Positions 23,689-34,800 of a stretch of 64,000 bases of DNA are shown here, piece by piece. This DNA comes from Polysphondylium violaceum (Eukaryota > Evosea > Eumycetozoa > Dictyosteliales > Dictyosteliaceae): contig AJWJ01000038.1 in the NCBI GenBank assembly GCA_000277445.1, positions 1-64,000 of the forward strand, in the 5' to 3' direction. Positions within the stretch are counted from its first letter, which is position 1, and the number at the start of each line of letters is the position of its first letter. Both the position numbers and the translations under genes were made by a program. Under the pieces are notes generated by a model, which was given only the letters and a program-made list of their open reading frames with translations, did not search any database and had not been told where the DNA came from.

Positions 23689-25925
23689 TTACTTTTGTGG
23701 TTTATTTGCTTTTTTCATATCTTTGATAATTAAATTTAAATAAGATAAACTACTCGTACTAAGTTGAGTGATTTTATCAATTTTGGCAAATGATCTATTT
23801 TCAAACACTTGTTCAATGATTTCTTTGACTTTGGGATTTTGAATGATTTTGTTTGCCTTTAAAATGATCCAAGCCAATTTTAATGGATACTCAATCTTTT
23901 TAGGATGGTATTGGAGAATTAAAAATCTATCTATTACCTTTTGGTGATCTTTTTGAATGGTTTCAAAATAATCCAATAGGGTTTTGGGATGAGATGTAGT
24001 GAGACAAGTTGGATCTTTTTCTACATAGTCGATGACGAGTGCCTCTTGATTGAGTGACAATAGTTTTTCAAACAGAAATTGAAGGTAAAAAGAGTCACTG
24101 TCTTTAAAACGCGTCACTTGGTCATTGAAGACTTGTTCCCAATGATCTAGATTTTCAGTCGGAGGCACAGGATGTATTTTGGCGAGAATGTCAATACCAA
24201 CTCTCATAGAGAATTGATCTTTGGGTGCTCTTTTATAGTTTTCCAAGAGCTTGTCAAGTGCCCCCTTTTGTTGATCTTTTGGCATTTGATTTGTAATCTC
24301 GAGGGCATGTTTTAAAAATAGATTTGATGCATAGGAGGGTGTGTTTCCATCACTTTTGGTTTGTGATTGGATGATAGGCAACAATGACTTTATGTAATCT
24401 TTATAGTTTGAATAGTTTTCCACGAGTTTACTAGAAACCATTTTCAAACTTGTGATGGGCACACCGTTTTCAAACATTGCTATCAAATATTTACAAGTGA
24501 TTTCATAGTTTTCCGTGTTGAAGAGTCCCTGGAGTATAGAGTTGTGAGTTGAAACCGAGGGACTATAGTTTCCACAGGAAATGAGATTTTGCACACCAGA
24601 CTCTATGTCATCGGATAAATCCAAGGGACTAATGCCCATCAGTGGTTTAATGTACTCGGGCACTTTGGTAGACTTTAAAAACTCTTTGGGATTGGCCTCT
24701 ATGTAGAGAATGAGTGCATCGATGAGAAGGGTCTTTGGTGGGATGAGTTTCTTTGGATAGATGTCTCTCATCAAAATCTTTTTCACAATACTAGATTTCT
24801 TTTCCTTGATGGCTATCTCGAGATCAAAGTAGACCTTTTGCAATTGAATGGGAATCACTGGAGAGGTATTGTGAACAAACGATTGAAAACCTGCAAATAT
24901 TTGAAAATCTTGGACAATCTTGTAGGGATCCAATGAACGATAATGGTTCCACTCCTTTTCTAGGAATGACTGACCTTTTCTAAACACTAGACCTGCGGTC
25001 CAAAACTTTTCGCCAAGTTGGTCGTTTTTCTCTTTGTGATAGAATCTAAAGAGATTATTTAAATTTTGAAATGTAGGCAACTTGTATCTATTGACTCTGG
25101 CCAAATACCATTCCAGGGCAATGTCGTAACGATTGTAGAGCAAAGATAGGTGGATGATGTTTTGTGTGATTATAAATTGAAACGATTTCTCTTTGCCATC
25201 CAAGTGGTCTTGAAATATATTGACAAGATTTTCATTTCCCATCACAATGTTGTAGAAATACATGTTTGTAAAATTAATCTTTGATTTTTCATTGGTTGTA
25301 AATTTGATGATTGTATCGATAATGTGATCTACTTGTTCTCCTTGTTCTTGTCTACTGAGACAATACTCTAATGCATGTTGATAGATAGGATAGAGTGGCT
25401 GTGCATAGTTAACTTTTAACTCTGTTAATCTAATTAATGATTTTTGTATCTCTTTAACATTATTTGAATTGATTGATAAAAATAAATGTTGTGTTATATT
25501 TGAGATTCTAGAGAGAGAGAGAGATGTTAATAAAATGTTATCGATAATAATGTAAAGTTATCTATTTACTTTTCTTTTAATGTATCGGGTAAAGGTGAAT
25601 CAACAATAGTTGATTGTTGTTTTTCTTTTTCTTGTTCCTCTACAGATTTAATATTAATATAATCTTTTTGACTTGATACTGAATCTAGAAAATCTACTAA
25701 AGATGATTGCTCTGTTGGTGATAATTGGGTTTTGTTATTGTTGCTGGCAAAAAAGTTTCTTTGGTATGGTTTATTTACAAAAAATAGTGATGATTTATTA
25801 TTACTATCAGTGTTTAATGGTGATAATCTTTGAATCGACAAGGTTCTTTGATGTAATGGTTGTTTTATGCACCAATATCTATAAAGCTTTGATACTGATT
25901 TTGTGGTGTTATTACATGAGCTCAT
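23689..25925 (-). CDS. Probable mitochondrial helical-repeat protein of unknown function
   Basis: Two exons (25925-25570 and 25507-23689) give 724 residues; the join reads DTLKEKISNITQHLF. The N-terminal 60 residues are basic and Ser/Asn/Thr-rich (KLYRYWCIKQPLHQRTLSIQRL), as in a mitochondrial presequence. The rest is all-helical, with recurring 35-residue-like helix pairs (NSILQGLFNTENYEITCKYLIAMFENG looks like a PPR-type pair: a partner-free helix followed by a leucine-rich one). I do not recognise a named family. A pentatricopeptide or other alpha-solenoid role in organelle RNA work is possible but is inference. The intron acceptor on the coding strand is a pure CT run before TAG. Confidence 0.75.
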
Positions 25926-26938
25926 TTATTCATATGATCAAATTTAACCAAAAAACGAAAATTTTCTTAGAAAAAAAAAAAAAAAAAAAGGCTATTCAAA
26001 ACAAATCCTCATTTCAGATTAAAATGAGAAATCATATTTTTTTTTTTTCAAATTGTATAAGAGGCACCAAATTGTGTACATGAACCCACGAGCATTAAAT
26101 TTGATATTTGATCAGTTTATTAGAGAGATAGCACTATAACAGAATTACTGGCTGAATGCAATAGGGTCCAGAATCTGTTTTCATACTTGGTGATTAAATT
26201 TAACATTGGTGCTTTGGAGCTTTAATGTTAACATGGTATTAGGTGGATATCTGGAACCAATAATGATCCAAAAATAATAGATATTATGTCCTTGAGGATA
26301 TAGATCAACCAAGAGATAGGAGGATGGACAGATTTGGGCTTTAAAGAGAAATGGATTCTTAAATGTAGATTTTAAGTTTAATCTCTTTAAAATTATATTT
26401 CCAATACCACCTATCCATTGACATTATTCACCGACCCTATTGTTTTGCCAGAGGAACTGTACCCTTGTTGTTGGTAGTTTAATTTTTGAAAAAATTGACC
26501 TACGTTATGGTTTCTCTGTGTATTATTTTATTTCAATCTCTGAAAGATTCTTCCATAAAACTAGACAATTGATAAATCATATTCTTAATATTTTTAGAGT
26601 GATCAATATTTAATTGGTTAACACAAATGGCAATGATCTAAATATAAACCACCCTTTCTCTATTTTTAACAATGGGGAATCAATTTCTTGATCTATAGAA
26701 AAAGAAATTGTGCTTTTGTTCTATAAATAAAATTTTTTTGATAAAAACAATTCCCTGTGTTTATTTTTAACATTTTGGTGTTAAATCTGAGTTTTAAGGT
26801 TCACCCAAATGTGGGATGAGTTTCATTTTTAAAATTTTCAATCAATGAGTTTTTGAGTATTTAAACTACACTTCTCAATTAAATTTTTATTACTAAATCT
26901 TACTTTTTATTTATAAATATAATAATATTTTACTAACA
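25926..26938. other. 1-kb region without a supportable gene
   Basis: Divergent intergenic DNA between the mitochondrial helical gene (-) and the small surface-protein gene (+). The part 26090-26700 has fewer A/T homopolymers than most spacers here and contains short peptide-like stretches in the plus frames broken by many stops. It could be a decayed gene, but I cannot assign a family. The part 26700-26938 looks like an ordinary AT-rich promoter. Confidence 0.4.
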
Positions 26939-27607
26939 ATGAAAAATTTTATTTTTAACATATTAGTTTTATATCTTGCCATTGGGTTTAATCTCTGTAA
27001 TAGTGACTCTATTGAACTTGCTAGATATGGTGATGGAGGATATGTATCTTTGGCTGAAAGTAAACAAGCTTTTACTACCTCTTGTACCTATAAAGACAAA
27101 CTTGGAAACCATCAAACAAACAGATATATGATTAGATTAGATGAGGCTACTCAAAACCATTACTTGAATATTAGTTTTACTAGCGATGATTTACCAGAAA
27201 ATGTTGTCTTCCATTTTGATGATTTTAATCAACATGAAAGCTATACTCCAATAAGTTATAGTCTTTGCAAAGGTGGTACAAATCAAATTTACTTTAATTT
27301 GGCCCTTAACAATTTCCTCAATGGAGGTGATGTTATCATTAGTATTATTTCAGATGTCTCTAAAATGTGTGGTCCAGAGATTAAAAAACCAGATTATACT
27401 CCCCCTGAAACTCCTGAAACTCCCGAAATTCCAACTATTCCTGAAATTCCAAATATTCCTGAAATTACTGAAACTCCTGAAATTCCAGAGTTTAGTTATC
27501 AAATTACTCCTGAAAAATATAATAGAACTTCCTATAGCTCAGGTACAACCGTCTCTTTCAACTCTCTTTTAATTTTTAGTATTTTCATTATATTCCTCTT
27601 TATTTAA
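26939..27607 (+). CDS. Small secreted, probably GPI-anchored surface protein with Pro-Glu repeats
   Basis: A single exon encodes 222 residues. It starts with a clear signal peptide (MKNFIFNILVLYLAIGFNLC) and has a short beta-rich ectodomain with three or four cysteines (STSCTYKDK-like, SLCKGG and KMCGPE positions). A stalk of PETPE/IPEIP/ITETP repeats (about residues 151-183) follows, and the protein ends in a hydrophobic tail (LLIFSIFIIFLFI) with no basic residues after it, preceded by a small-residue SSGTTVS stretch. That layout is what GPI-anchored dictyostelid cell-surface proteins look like. The family is not recognised. The tRNA-Ser gene lies just downstream on the opposite strand. Confidence 0.8.
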   Translation: MKNFIFNILVLYLAIGFNLCNSDSIELARYGDGGYVSLAESKQAFTTSCTYKDKLGNHQTNRYMIRLDEATQNHYLNISFTSDDLPENVVFHFDDFNQHESYTPISYSLCKGGTNQIYFNLALNNFLNGGDVIISIISDVSKMCGPEIKKPDYTPPETPETPEIPTIPEIPNIPEITETPEIPEFSYQITPEKYNRTSYSSGTTVSFNSLLIFSIFIIFLFI

Positions 27608-27656
27608 TTTTTCAAATAAAAATTTATATGAAATTTTTTTTTTTTGGCATGCATAC

Positions 27657-27661
27657 AAAAA
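27657..27661 (-). terminator. RNA polymerase III terminator of tRNA-Ser
   Basis: TTTTT on the minus strand, four bases after the discriminator base of the tRNA gene. This is the usual Pol III stop. Confidence 0.75.
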
Positions 27662-27664
27662 GTT

Positions 27665-27746
27665 CGACAGCTGCAGGGTTCGAACCTGCGCCTCCGAGGA
27701 GATTTGATTTCAAGTCAAACGCGTTAGACCACTTCGCTAAGCTGTC
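27665..27746 (-). tRNA. tRNA-Ser (anticodon UGA)
   Basis: An 82-base gene that folds fully. It has a 7-bp acceptor stem (GACAGCT with AGCTGTC), a discriminator G as in serine tRNAs, a three-base-pair D stem, an anticodon stem TTTGA/TCAAA enclosing CT-TGA-AA, a class II long variable arm (CTCC..GGAG), and a T arm GCAGG-TTCGAAC-CCTGC. The anticodon TGA reads UCA, the serine codon most used here. There is no intron. The internal B box GGTTCGAACCC is intact, so the gene looks functional. Confidence 0.96.
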
Positions 27747-28116
27747 TTATTGAAAATTTCAATAAAATTTAAATTTTTATTCCAAAAACTTAAAATCATT
27801 GCTATTTAAGATCTACATCCTAATTAAAACAAAAATCATTGCTATTTAAGATCTACATCCTTATTAAAACAAAATCATTGCTATTTAAGGGGCAATAAAA
27901 AAAATTTGTCATTGCATCAACATGTTGAAGGAGGGACAAGAAAATTTTCATTTTATGTTTAATCACTGCTGAAAATAAATCTAACTGCAATATGCAATTG
28001 CCCACATCCGAATTAAAATATATTTCAAAATTTTTAAAACCAATATAAATCGAGCTCTATATTTTCTGCTTTGGAAAGGGGTTTTTAACAGTACAATAAT
28101 CTTTTATTTATATAGA
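27747..28116. other. Spacer between tRNA-Ser and the seven-helix protein gene, carrying repeats
   Basis: Holds the 40-base tandem repeats listed separately and an extra degenerate copy near 28000-28019. No frame worth noting. It is the 5' flank of the tRNA gene and the 3' flank of the membrane-protein gene. Confidence 0.6.
27796..27890. repeat. Tandem 40-base repeat upstream of tRNA-Ser (2.4 copies)
   Basis: Unit 1 is 27796-27835, unit 2 is 27836-27874 and a truncated unit 3 is 27875-27890. Units share TCATTGCTATTTAAGATCTA and then ACATCC(T/T)(A/T)ATTAAAACAAA, with one substitution and one A-run length change between units 1 and 2. The array begins about 50 bases upstream of the first tRNA base. 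Confidence 0.93.
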
Positions 28117-29531
28117 TTAATTATCGATAGGTACAGTAACTAAATTTTCTCTACTCTGAGTAATATTTTGATCATTATTTACGACATTTAGCTCAGGTTC
28201 AGGTTGATTTTCAATTTCAATTTGGCAATCGGTTTTAACATTATCTTGATCGATGTTGTCATCGTCAACCTCATGACCACTATTATAATCTGCTGAATTA
28301 ATTTGAATAGATATTTGCTCTTTACTTTCATTACCACCGCCACTACTATGACCACTATGACCACTATGACCACTCTTTTTAGTACTCATATTTGATAAAC
28401 CAACGGTATTTATACTGCCACTCATTGACATTGAATGGAAAGCTACTTGGAATTTAAGATAGTTCATTGGTGTACCTAACGCATACATAACCACAACACA
28501 TTGAGTAATTTCACAAATGGCCATAATTGCATTTGGAATATGTCTATATGGAGAATATCTTGGTAAACTCAATCCTGCCCAAATAATATCACGTAAAATT
28601 GTAAGAATTACAATAACTAATAAAACTATAGATAATCTTAAAGTCTAATTGGATATAATTAAATTAAATTAAATTAATAAACAAATTGAAATAAAGAATA
28701 GAAAATTAAAAATATATATTTACCTTTGAAACAGTTTCAGTGAATTTTTTAGTTGTTTTATCTTGAGCTCTCATATACATAGCTAAAACAATACCATTAC
28801 CAATAACTAAACCACCAAAAATAATAATACAAACAATAAGTCCATAACTATAAAGACTTGATGATTTACTTGGATAAGCACAACCATAACCGGTTATAAA
28901 AAATACCCAAGAGAAATAAATACCTGTGAATACCCAAGCAGATATCCAAGTTCTATTGATATTTTTTAAAATGATTTTATCAGAGATAAAAAATGTATAT
29001 AATAATCTTGCCCAAAAACCAGCAATAAAAATCCACTATAAATTATTTAATATTATATTAATATTTGTGGGATGAATATAGAGTAATAATGATACAAACC
29101 TCTGCAAATAAAAAGAATGTTGACCAAATACCAAAAATCCAAGCCCATGTACCTACACCCAATTCTCCATTTATAAGATAACTGAGTTGATCCATAACAC
29201 GTACTTTTTAATAATCAAAAAAGTATTAGCAGATGATCACAAAAAAAAAAGATATTTTGATCCAAAACATGACAACAAAAAAAATCGGTGAACATGGCAT
29301 GCCAAATATAAAACTCTACTTACAAATAGGGAATAGAATCAAGCAGAAATAAGTTATAGTTCTTGAAGTTATTTTATATTCTCCAGCTAAAATATTTCTA
29401 ACTTCATAATAAAATTGAGCAGAACATAGTACTGCTACAATAAATAAACCTGTACATCTTAAAATGACATAAGTCAAAATAAGTTGGTCCCATTTTAAAT
29501 CATAATCATCTCCATGAGTATATTGAACCAT
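28117..29531 (-). CDS. Seven-helix membrane protein, possibly THH1/TOM1/TOM3-like
   Basis: Four exons (29531-29324, 29203-29100, 29035-28724, 28644-28117) give 383 residues. I count seven hydrophobic helices: LTYVILRCTGLFIVAVLCSA, YFCLILFPILRVMDQ, a Trp/Phe-rich third (WIFGIWSTFFLF, then WIFIAGFWARLL), ISAWVFTGIYFSWVFFITGY, LIVCIIIFGGLVIGNGI, LRLSIVLLVIVILTILRDII and AIMAICEITQCVVVMYALG. The spacing, the aromatic third helix and the basic loop after helix five resemble the THH1/TOM1/TOM3 family, but the match is by eye only. The C-terminal 125 residues are a hydrophilic Ser/Gly/His/Asp/Asn tail (GHSGHSGHS). A GPCR-like receptor is the main alternative; no ligand can be named. Confidence 0.78.
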
Positions 29532-30671
29532 TATATTTTTTTAGTCTAAGTAGTATGATACAAATAGTATTTTTACCAGGTGAAGAAGATGTGAAGTTAG
29601 AAAAAAAAAAATAAAGCTAAAAGTACAACAATTTATAAATAAATTCACTCAACACAGAGATCAATGAAATATAATCACACACAAACACACAAATACACAA
29701 CTGACTACTTTATTTGTCCAAATGTCGGTAGGGTAAAAAATAAAAAAAGAAAAAAATAAATCACCACACTTCAAAGCTAAATCTCAACACATCACAAGAT
29801 TCTATAAAAAAAAATTGAAAATATATATATAAATAAATTAAAAAAAAAGAAAAATAGAAAACGATATCATTGGTCATCTAATCTTATTCCAATCCAAATT
29901 CAATCTCTCCCTCAATTCTCAATCAACATCACATCAATATCAGGGAGATGATTTTATATTAAAGCTATGAATGGTTCTTTGCCCCAATAGCCAAACAAAA
30001 CTGCTAAAAAACGAGCATTCGCTTACACACTATACCGCATACTGTCATGAGCACTGATATTCTGACTGCTCTGACACATCCTAGTGCGGGTGTTGTATGA
30101 AAAATATTTTCAAATTAATGGGGGGGTCATCCACTAGATTCCTTCCCCAAACCTTTATTCAAGTAAGTTGTTTGATTGTGTCCAATCATGTGACGACGTT
30201 TGCTAAGATTTTTTCTTTTTTTTTTTGATTTTTTTCATTTTTCATTTTTTTTCAAAAAAAATCTGCAATCATTTTTCTATCTTCAAAAAGGGTGTTGTGT
30301 AACGGTGTGTCTATGTTTGTTGGTCGATGATCGTAAAAGCCACCGATAATATCCACACACATTCACAGCATACCACTCAAAAAAAATTTAAAAACCGAAA
30401 GAATTCGTTTTTTTTTTCAGATCCAAATTACAATTAACCTCGGATATCATTATCGTCAACATTTATAAATATCTTTATCATTTTTAAAAAGCAAAATGTT
30501 TGAGAAAAAAAGGAAAGAGCCCTTAAAGAGATAAAATTTTTTTTATCAATTCTTTTAAATCATTTGTGTTTCTTCTTGACATTCTATTATTAGTGATACT
30601 TGACCAATTTCGTAATTGTCATAGCATTTTTTCTTTGAATCGTGCGCGAGTGAATGATAACCCTTATTTAT
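29532..30671. other. 1.14-kb non-coding region
   Basis: This is the 5' flank of the seven-helix gene (-) and the 3' flank of the secreted orphan (-). It includes a less AT-rich patch (about 29970-30110, with words such as GAGCATTCGC) and A/T tracts. No frame or known RNA was recognised. Confidence 0.45.
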
Positions 30672-31761
30672 TTAAAAAGCGGCTAAAATTGGGGTGCTGA
30701 TTGGGACAACAGAAAGTAATTTGTATTCGACAGCATTGTATGTGTAGACATAGTATTGACTACCAATAAAACCAATAGAGTAGAATAACTTGAAATTGTG
30801 GAGATCTCCAATATTGGCAGTTGGGAAAAAGTTTGTGTGACTGACCATATTGGTGACAGTGAATTGAGCTTGTTGCCAGTTGAGGCCGGCAATTGCGCAG
30901 TAAGTTGAACCATCGTTATTGGTAATAATAACACTAGAGAACATATCGTTGATGGTGTCGACCATGTTGACTCTGGAGAATGTAGTGGGTGATGAGATTA
31001 ATTAGAAATTGTATTTTTAATAAAATATATTTTATAATACTTACGGTCCCTTTGGAGTGACATTGATACTGAAACCAACTTGTTGTTCAACAGTAAGATC
31101 ACCATATCTAGAGTATTGTTTGACAAATAAACCAGAACTGTTGCTAAAGGTGAGACTGTAGTCACGAGTGCCTCCAATAGCGCTGGTGTAAAAGGCACCT
31201 GGGAAGGTTTCAATTGTTTTGGCTTTTAAGGTGAATACATCAAGTTGGCTGACACTCAAAGTATCTCCGGATTGATAAGTGAGCCAAGTGTTGTATGGTG
31301 TGTCTGTGGAAGAATCAACAGCCAAACCACGGAATCCTGAACCGTCACCTGCTTGAATATTGAGGCTTGATAAAACTTTCCATTTATTGCAATCAACAAC
31401 ATAGAGATAAGTGCTGCCTGTAGCCTAAAGGTTTCATTCATTAGTAAATTGTTTCAACTACAAAAGATTAAAATTAACACTTCAATAATATACGTACAGT
31501 GTCGGTGGCAACAAAAGTTAAAAGCTTTTTAGCATAGTTATAGGCAGCAGCTTGGTAATATCCAAGACTATTGTATTGAAGACCAGAGACGGTGAGTGAT
31601 GGAGGGTAGGTTTGGGAAGGGTTGCTATAGTCAATTAAACCAATATTGATGGTATTGTTGTTGCTATTTGAAATAATAACACCATAGCTAGCAGCATGAG
31701 CGAATGGGGTGAATGAAATCACACAAAGTAATAAAGCAAAAGAAATTAAACTCTTATTCAT
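30672..31761 (-). CDS. Secreted beta-rich protein of unknown function
   Basis: Three exons (31761-31498, 31424-31045, 30972-30672) give 314 residues. Joins are TDT-ATGSTYLYVV and KGP-VNMVDTIND. A signal peptide is clear (MNKSLISFALLLCVISFTPF, cleavage near AHAA). The mature part is Ser/Thr/Asn/Tyr-rich with alternating short hydrophobic strands (YGVIISNSNNNTINIGLI; LLTFVATDT; SVSQLDVFTLKAKTIET), which suggests a beta-propeller-like secreted domain. It has only two cysteines in the mature chain that I can see and no anchor. I do not recognise the family. A similar arrangement is seen among dictyostelid secreted proteins. Confidence 0.78.
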
Positions 31762-32696
31762 TGTATAATATTATTGAAATAATGAAAATAGTTTTGCATT
31801 CTGAACCATTTTATAGGGAACCCAATGCTAACACTAATCTAATCATTTTCCCTATTTTTTTATCTTGAAGCTGGTAATCGCCGCCCAAGTTTTTAGATTT
31901 TTTTTATTTTATTTGAGGCTGTCGAATACTCTAGGGTTTTGGTAAAAATCGATAGAAGAGAAAAAAGTGGTAAAATAAAAGTGATCAATTCCTTTTCAGG
32001 AAGTTTAGAATTGAAGAGTTGCAAAATATTGGGAGGAATTGAAATTGTTTTGTTTTTTTGTTAATTCTGCTTGAAACTAGTCCCTACCTCGGAAAAAATG
32101 GTCGGAAAAAAACTATAAAAACTTTGAAAAATAAAATAAAAAACACATTCCATGCTTTGGTATCACATTCCATCTTTTGAAAAACACACTACGATGCAGT
32201 TCTCTAGTTCCATAACCAGGATTAGAGACCCATCGTTGATTCTGATTTTTTAATTTAAAACAAAACAAATCTTATTTTATGTGTTTATGATTTTGTGTAT
32301 TGGTTAAAATAAAAAGAGAAATTATAACAAATTCTATTACATTGGCTATTCCCGAGTTATTCCCGTCTCACTTTTTTGCCAACATCCTTTTCTTGAAAAA
32401 TTTTGAGAGTGTGATTAGTAGTAAAAAAAAAAAAAAAAAAAAGAAATTCAAATTACAAATAGATCTATTGAGAATATGCACCACATTACATCTTTCTAAT
32501 TTGTCATTATCTATCTCAACTAATCGATAAAGATGAGAGTGTATAGTCTTTAATGAAATTTTCTCAAAAGTGAATAATCTGGAACTTCATTTTTTACAAT
32601 TTTATTTTTGAAAAATTTTTTTTCATGCACAAGTTTTTGAGAGAGTCTCGGCATAAATAGTTTGTGTGATCTTTATCCCTAAATATACATATTAAA
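31762..32696. promoter_or_regulatory. Divergent intergenic region, secreted orphan (-) and eIF3i (+)
   Basis: 935 bases of AT-rich spacer with an A-run near 32422-32442. A 76-residue frame at 32300-32530 has no recognisable sequence and ends in low-complexity Lys. No RNA gene was seen. Confidence 0.45.
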
Positions 32697-34379
32697 ATGG
32701 TAAGAAATCTCAATCAATTGTCAATAAACACAATGTTGTATAATATTAAGATATTATATATACCATTGGGATGTTCAGTGATAAAGAAAATCAATTTCAA
32801 TTATGATTAAGCACACACATACACACTATAATCATACACAATGAGGACCTTGTCAATCGACAAGATCATCATCGTCATTGTCACCGTGCGCACATATTGA
32901 TCTTTTTGAATTTGTAAATCTAATAATGTAAATAAAAACAAACAATATTATAGAGACCAATTTCACTTCGTTTACACGAAAGACCAATCACTCAAGTATT
33001 ATTCAATCGTGAAGGTGATCTTCTCTTTGTAGCAGCTAAAGATAAACTCGTTTCACTCTGGTATACATCCACTGGTGAAAGAATTGGTACCTATACATGC
33101 GGTGGTGTCGTTTATGCAATGGATGTTTCACGTATGTAAACTTTGATTGGTTGTATTTGTTTGTTCAATGTACACATAGGCTAATAATAATTTTCAATAA
33201 TATAGAAAACAGTCAATACCTTGTCACAGCTTCAGCTGATGCTAAAGTCAAGGTTTGGGATGTTCAAACTGGTATTTGTTTACACACTGTAAACTTTGAA
33301 GTTGCTTGTCGTTCAATTGAATTCAATCAAGGTGACAGTCAAATTTTAGTTGTTACAGATCAAGTTATGGGTTGTCAAGCTTTAGTTCATGTTTTAGATT
33401 TTGATCAAGCTACAGGAAAACGTATATATAGCATTATTTTATTATTTACAGAGAGAGGAATAGAACTCTGGATAGAGACGATAGAGAAATGAATAGGAAT
33501 AATATATTAATGATTTTTATTATTTACAAATAATAGTTACCACCAATTATACATTTCAATCACCAAATTGTAAGATTACCCACGCCACTTGGGGTCCATT
33601 AAACAAATATATTTTCTCATCTGGTGAAGATGGTGCTATTCGTATCTATGATGTTGAGGTAAATATTATTACTATTATTGTTATTGCTATTAATCCTATT
33701 GTTTTATGTATATTAACCTTTCTCTTGTTTTCATTAAATACTTTAGAAAAGATCTTTACATCATACTTTTGTAGAAAATACTAAACAAGTCACTAGAATT
33801 GAATGGACTAAACACAGAATTATGTTTTTAACTTGCTCAAAAGATGGTACTGCTAAAGTATGTTTTTATATTTATTTATATCAAAAAGAATTACTTGTAT
33901 TAATCAATGATTAATTCATACGATTATATAGTTATACGATACAAAGACATTAAAACATCTCAAAACTTTTGATACTGGTCGTCCAATTAACACTGCTGGT
34001 ATTTCTCCACTCAAACCACATATCATTCTTGGTGGTGGTCAATCCGCCGAATCTGTAACTACTACCAAAGTAGATGCATCTCAATTTAAAGTTAGATTTT
34101 ATCACATTGTTTATGGTGATGAATTAGGTAGTTTAATTGGTCACATTGGTCCAGTTCATTCAATTTGTTTTACTCCAGATGGAAAAACGTATGTTTATTT
34201 ATTTATTACTTTTAAATATGATATCAAATCTATAAAATAGTACTAACCTTTTTTTAAAACAAACTACAATAAATAGATTTGCAACTGGTGGTGAAGAAGG
34301 TCTTGTTCAAATTAACCATTTAGATGAATCTTATTTCCAATTTGATGAAGATTTAGTTTACACACCAAAACATGAATAA
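32697..34379 (+). CDS. eif3i: Eukaryotic translation initiation factor 3 subunit I (eIF3i)
   Basis: WD40 subunit of eIF3, which binds the 40S subunit during translation initiation. Seven exons are assembled: 32697-32699 (ATG only), 32954-33131, 33206-33421, 33537-33658, 33747-33857, 33932-34188 and 34277-34379. The total is exactly 330 codons, so 329 residues against about 325 in animals. The start reads MRPISLRLHERPITQVLFNREGD, as in eIF3i/TRIP-1. WD signatures include KLVSLWYTSTGERIGTY, AKVKVWDVQTG, GAIRIYDVE and VHSICFTPDGKTFATGGEEG. The seven-blade fold is complete. Six short AT-rich introns is a high number for this window. Confidence 0.95.
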
Positions 34380-34800
34380 ACATATAATTAAATTAATTTA
34401 ATATAAATTCTATTTTATAAACTTGTTCTCATCAACATAGTACATAGACATCATATATGATGTTTAATATTTATTTATATAGTCTTTTAATTAATTTTCT
34501 TGTTTTTCCCATTTCCAAACGCCATATCATAGGATATTGGGAATTCTGGTGCCAAAAAAACTTTGAATTTTTTTCGCATATTTTTGCAAACCCAACAAAA
34601 CACGTCAAAATTTTTAATTTCAAAAAATTTATATAAATTAAAAAACTTCAAACCCCCTTCAATTCATTTATCATTCTTACTATTTGATTTTACCAAATAT
34701 ATTCTTTTAAGAATCATATTTTTTATTTTATTTTATTATTTTCTTTTTCAAGCTTTTTATAGATATTCATACATATACATATTCATATAGACATAGCAAC
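34380..34800. other. Spacer between eIF3i and the DGK1-like gene
   Basis: 421 AT-rich bases serving as the eIF3i 3' end and the promoter of the next gene. A frame at 34563-34790 is Phe/Ile/Leu low-complexity and not credible as a gene. Confidence 0.5.
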
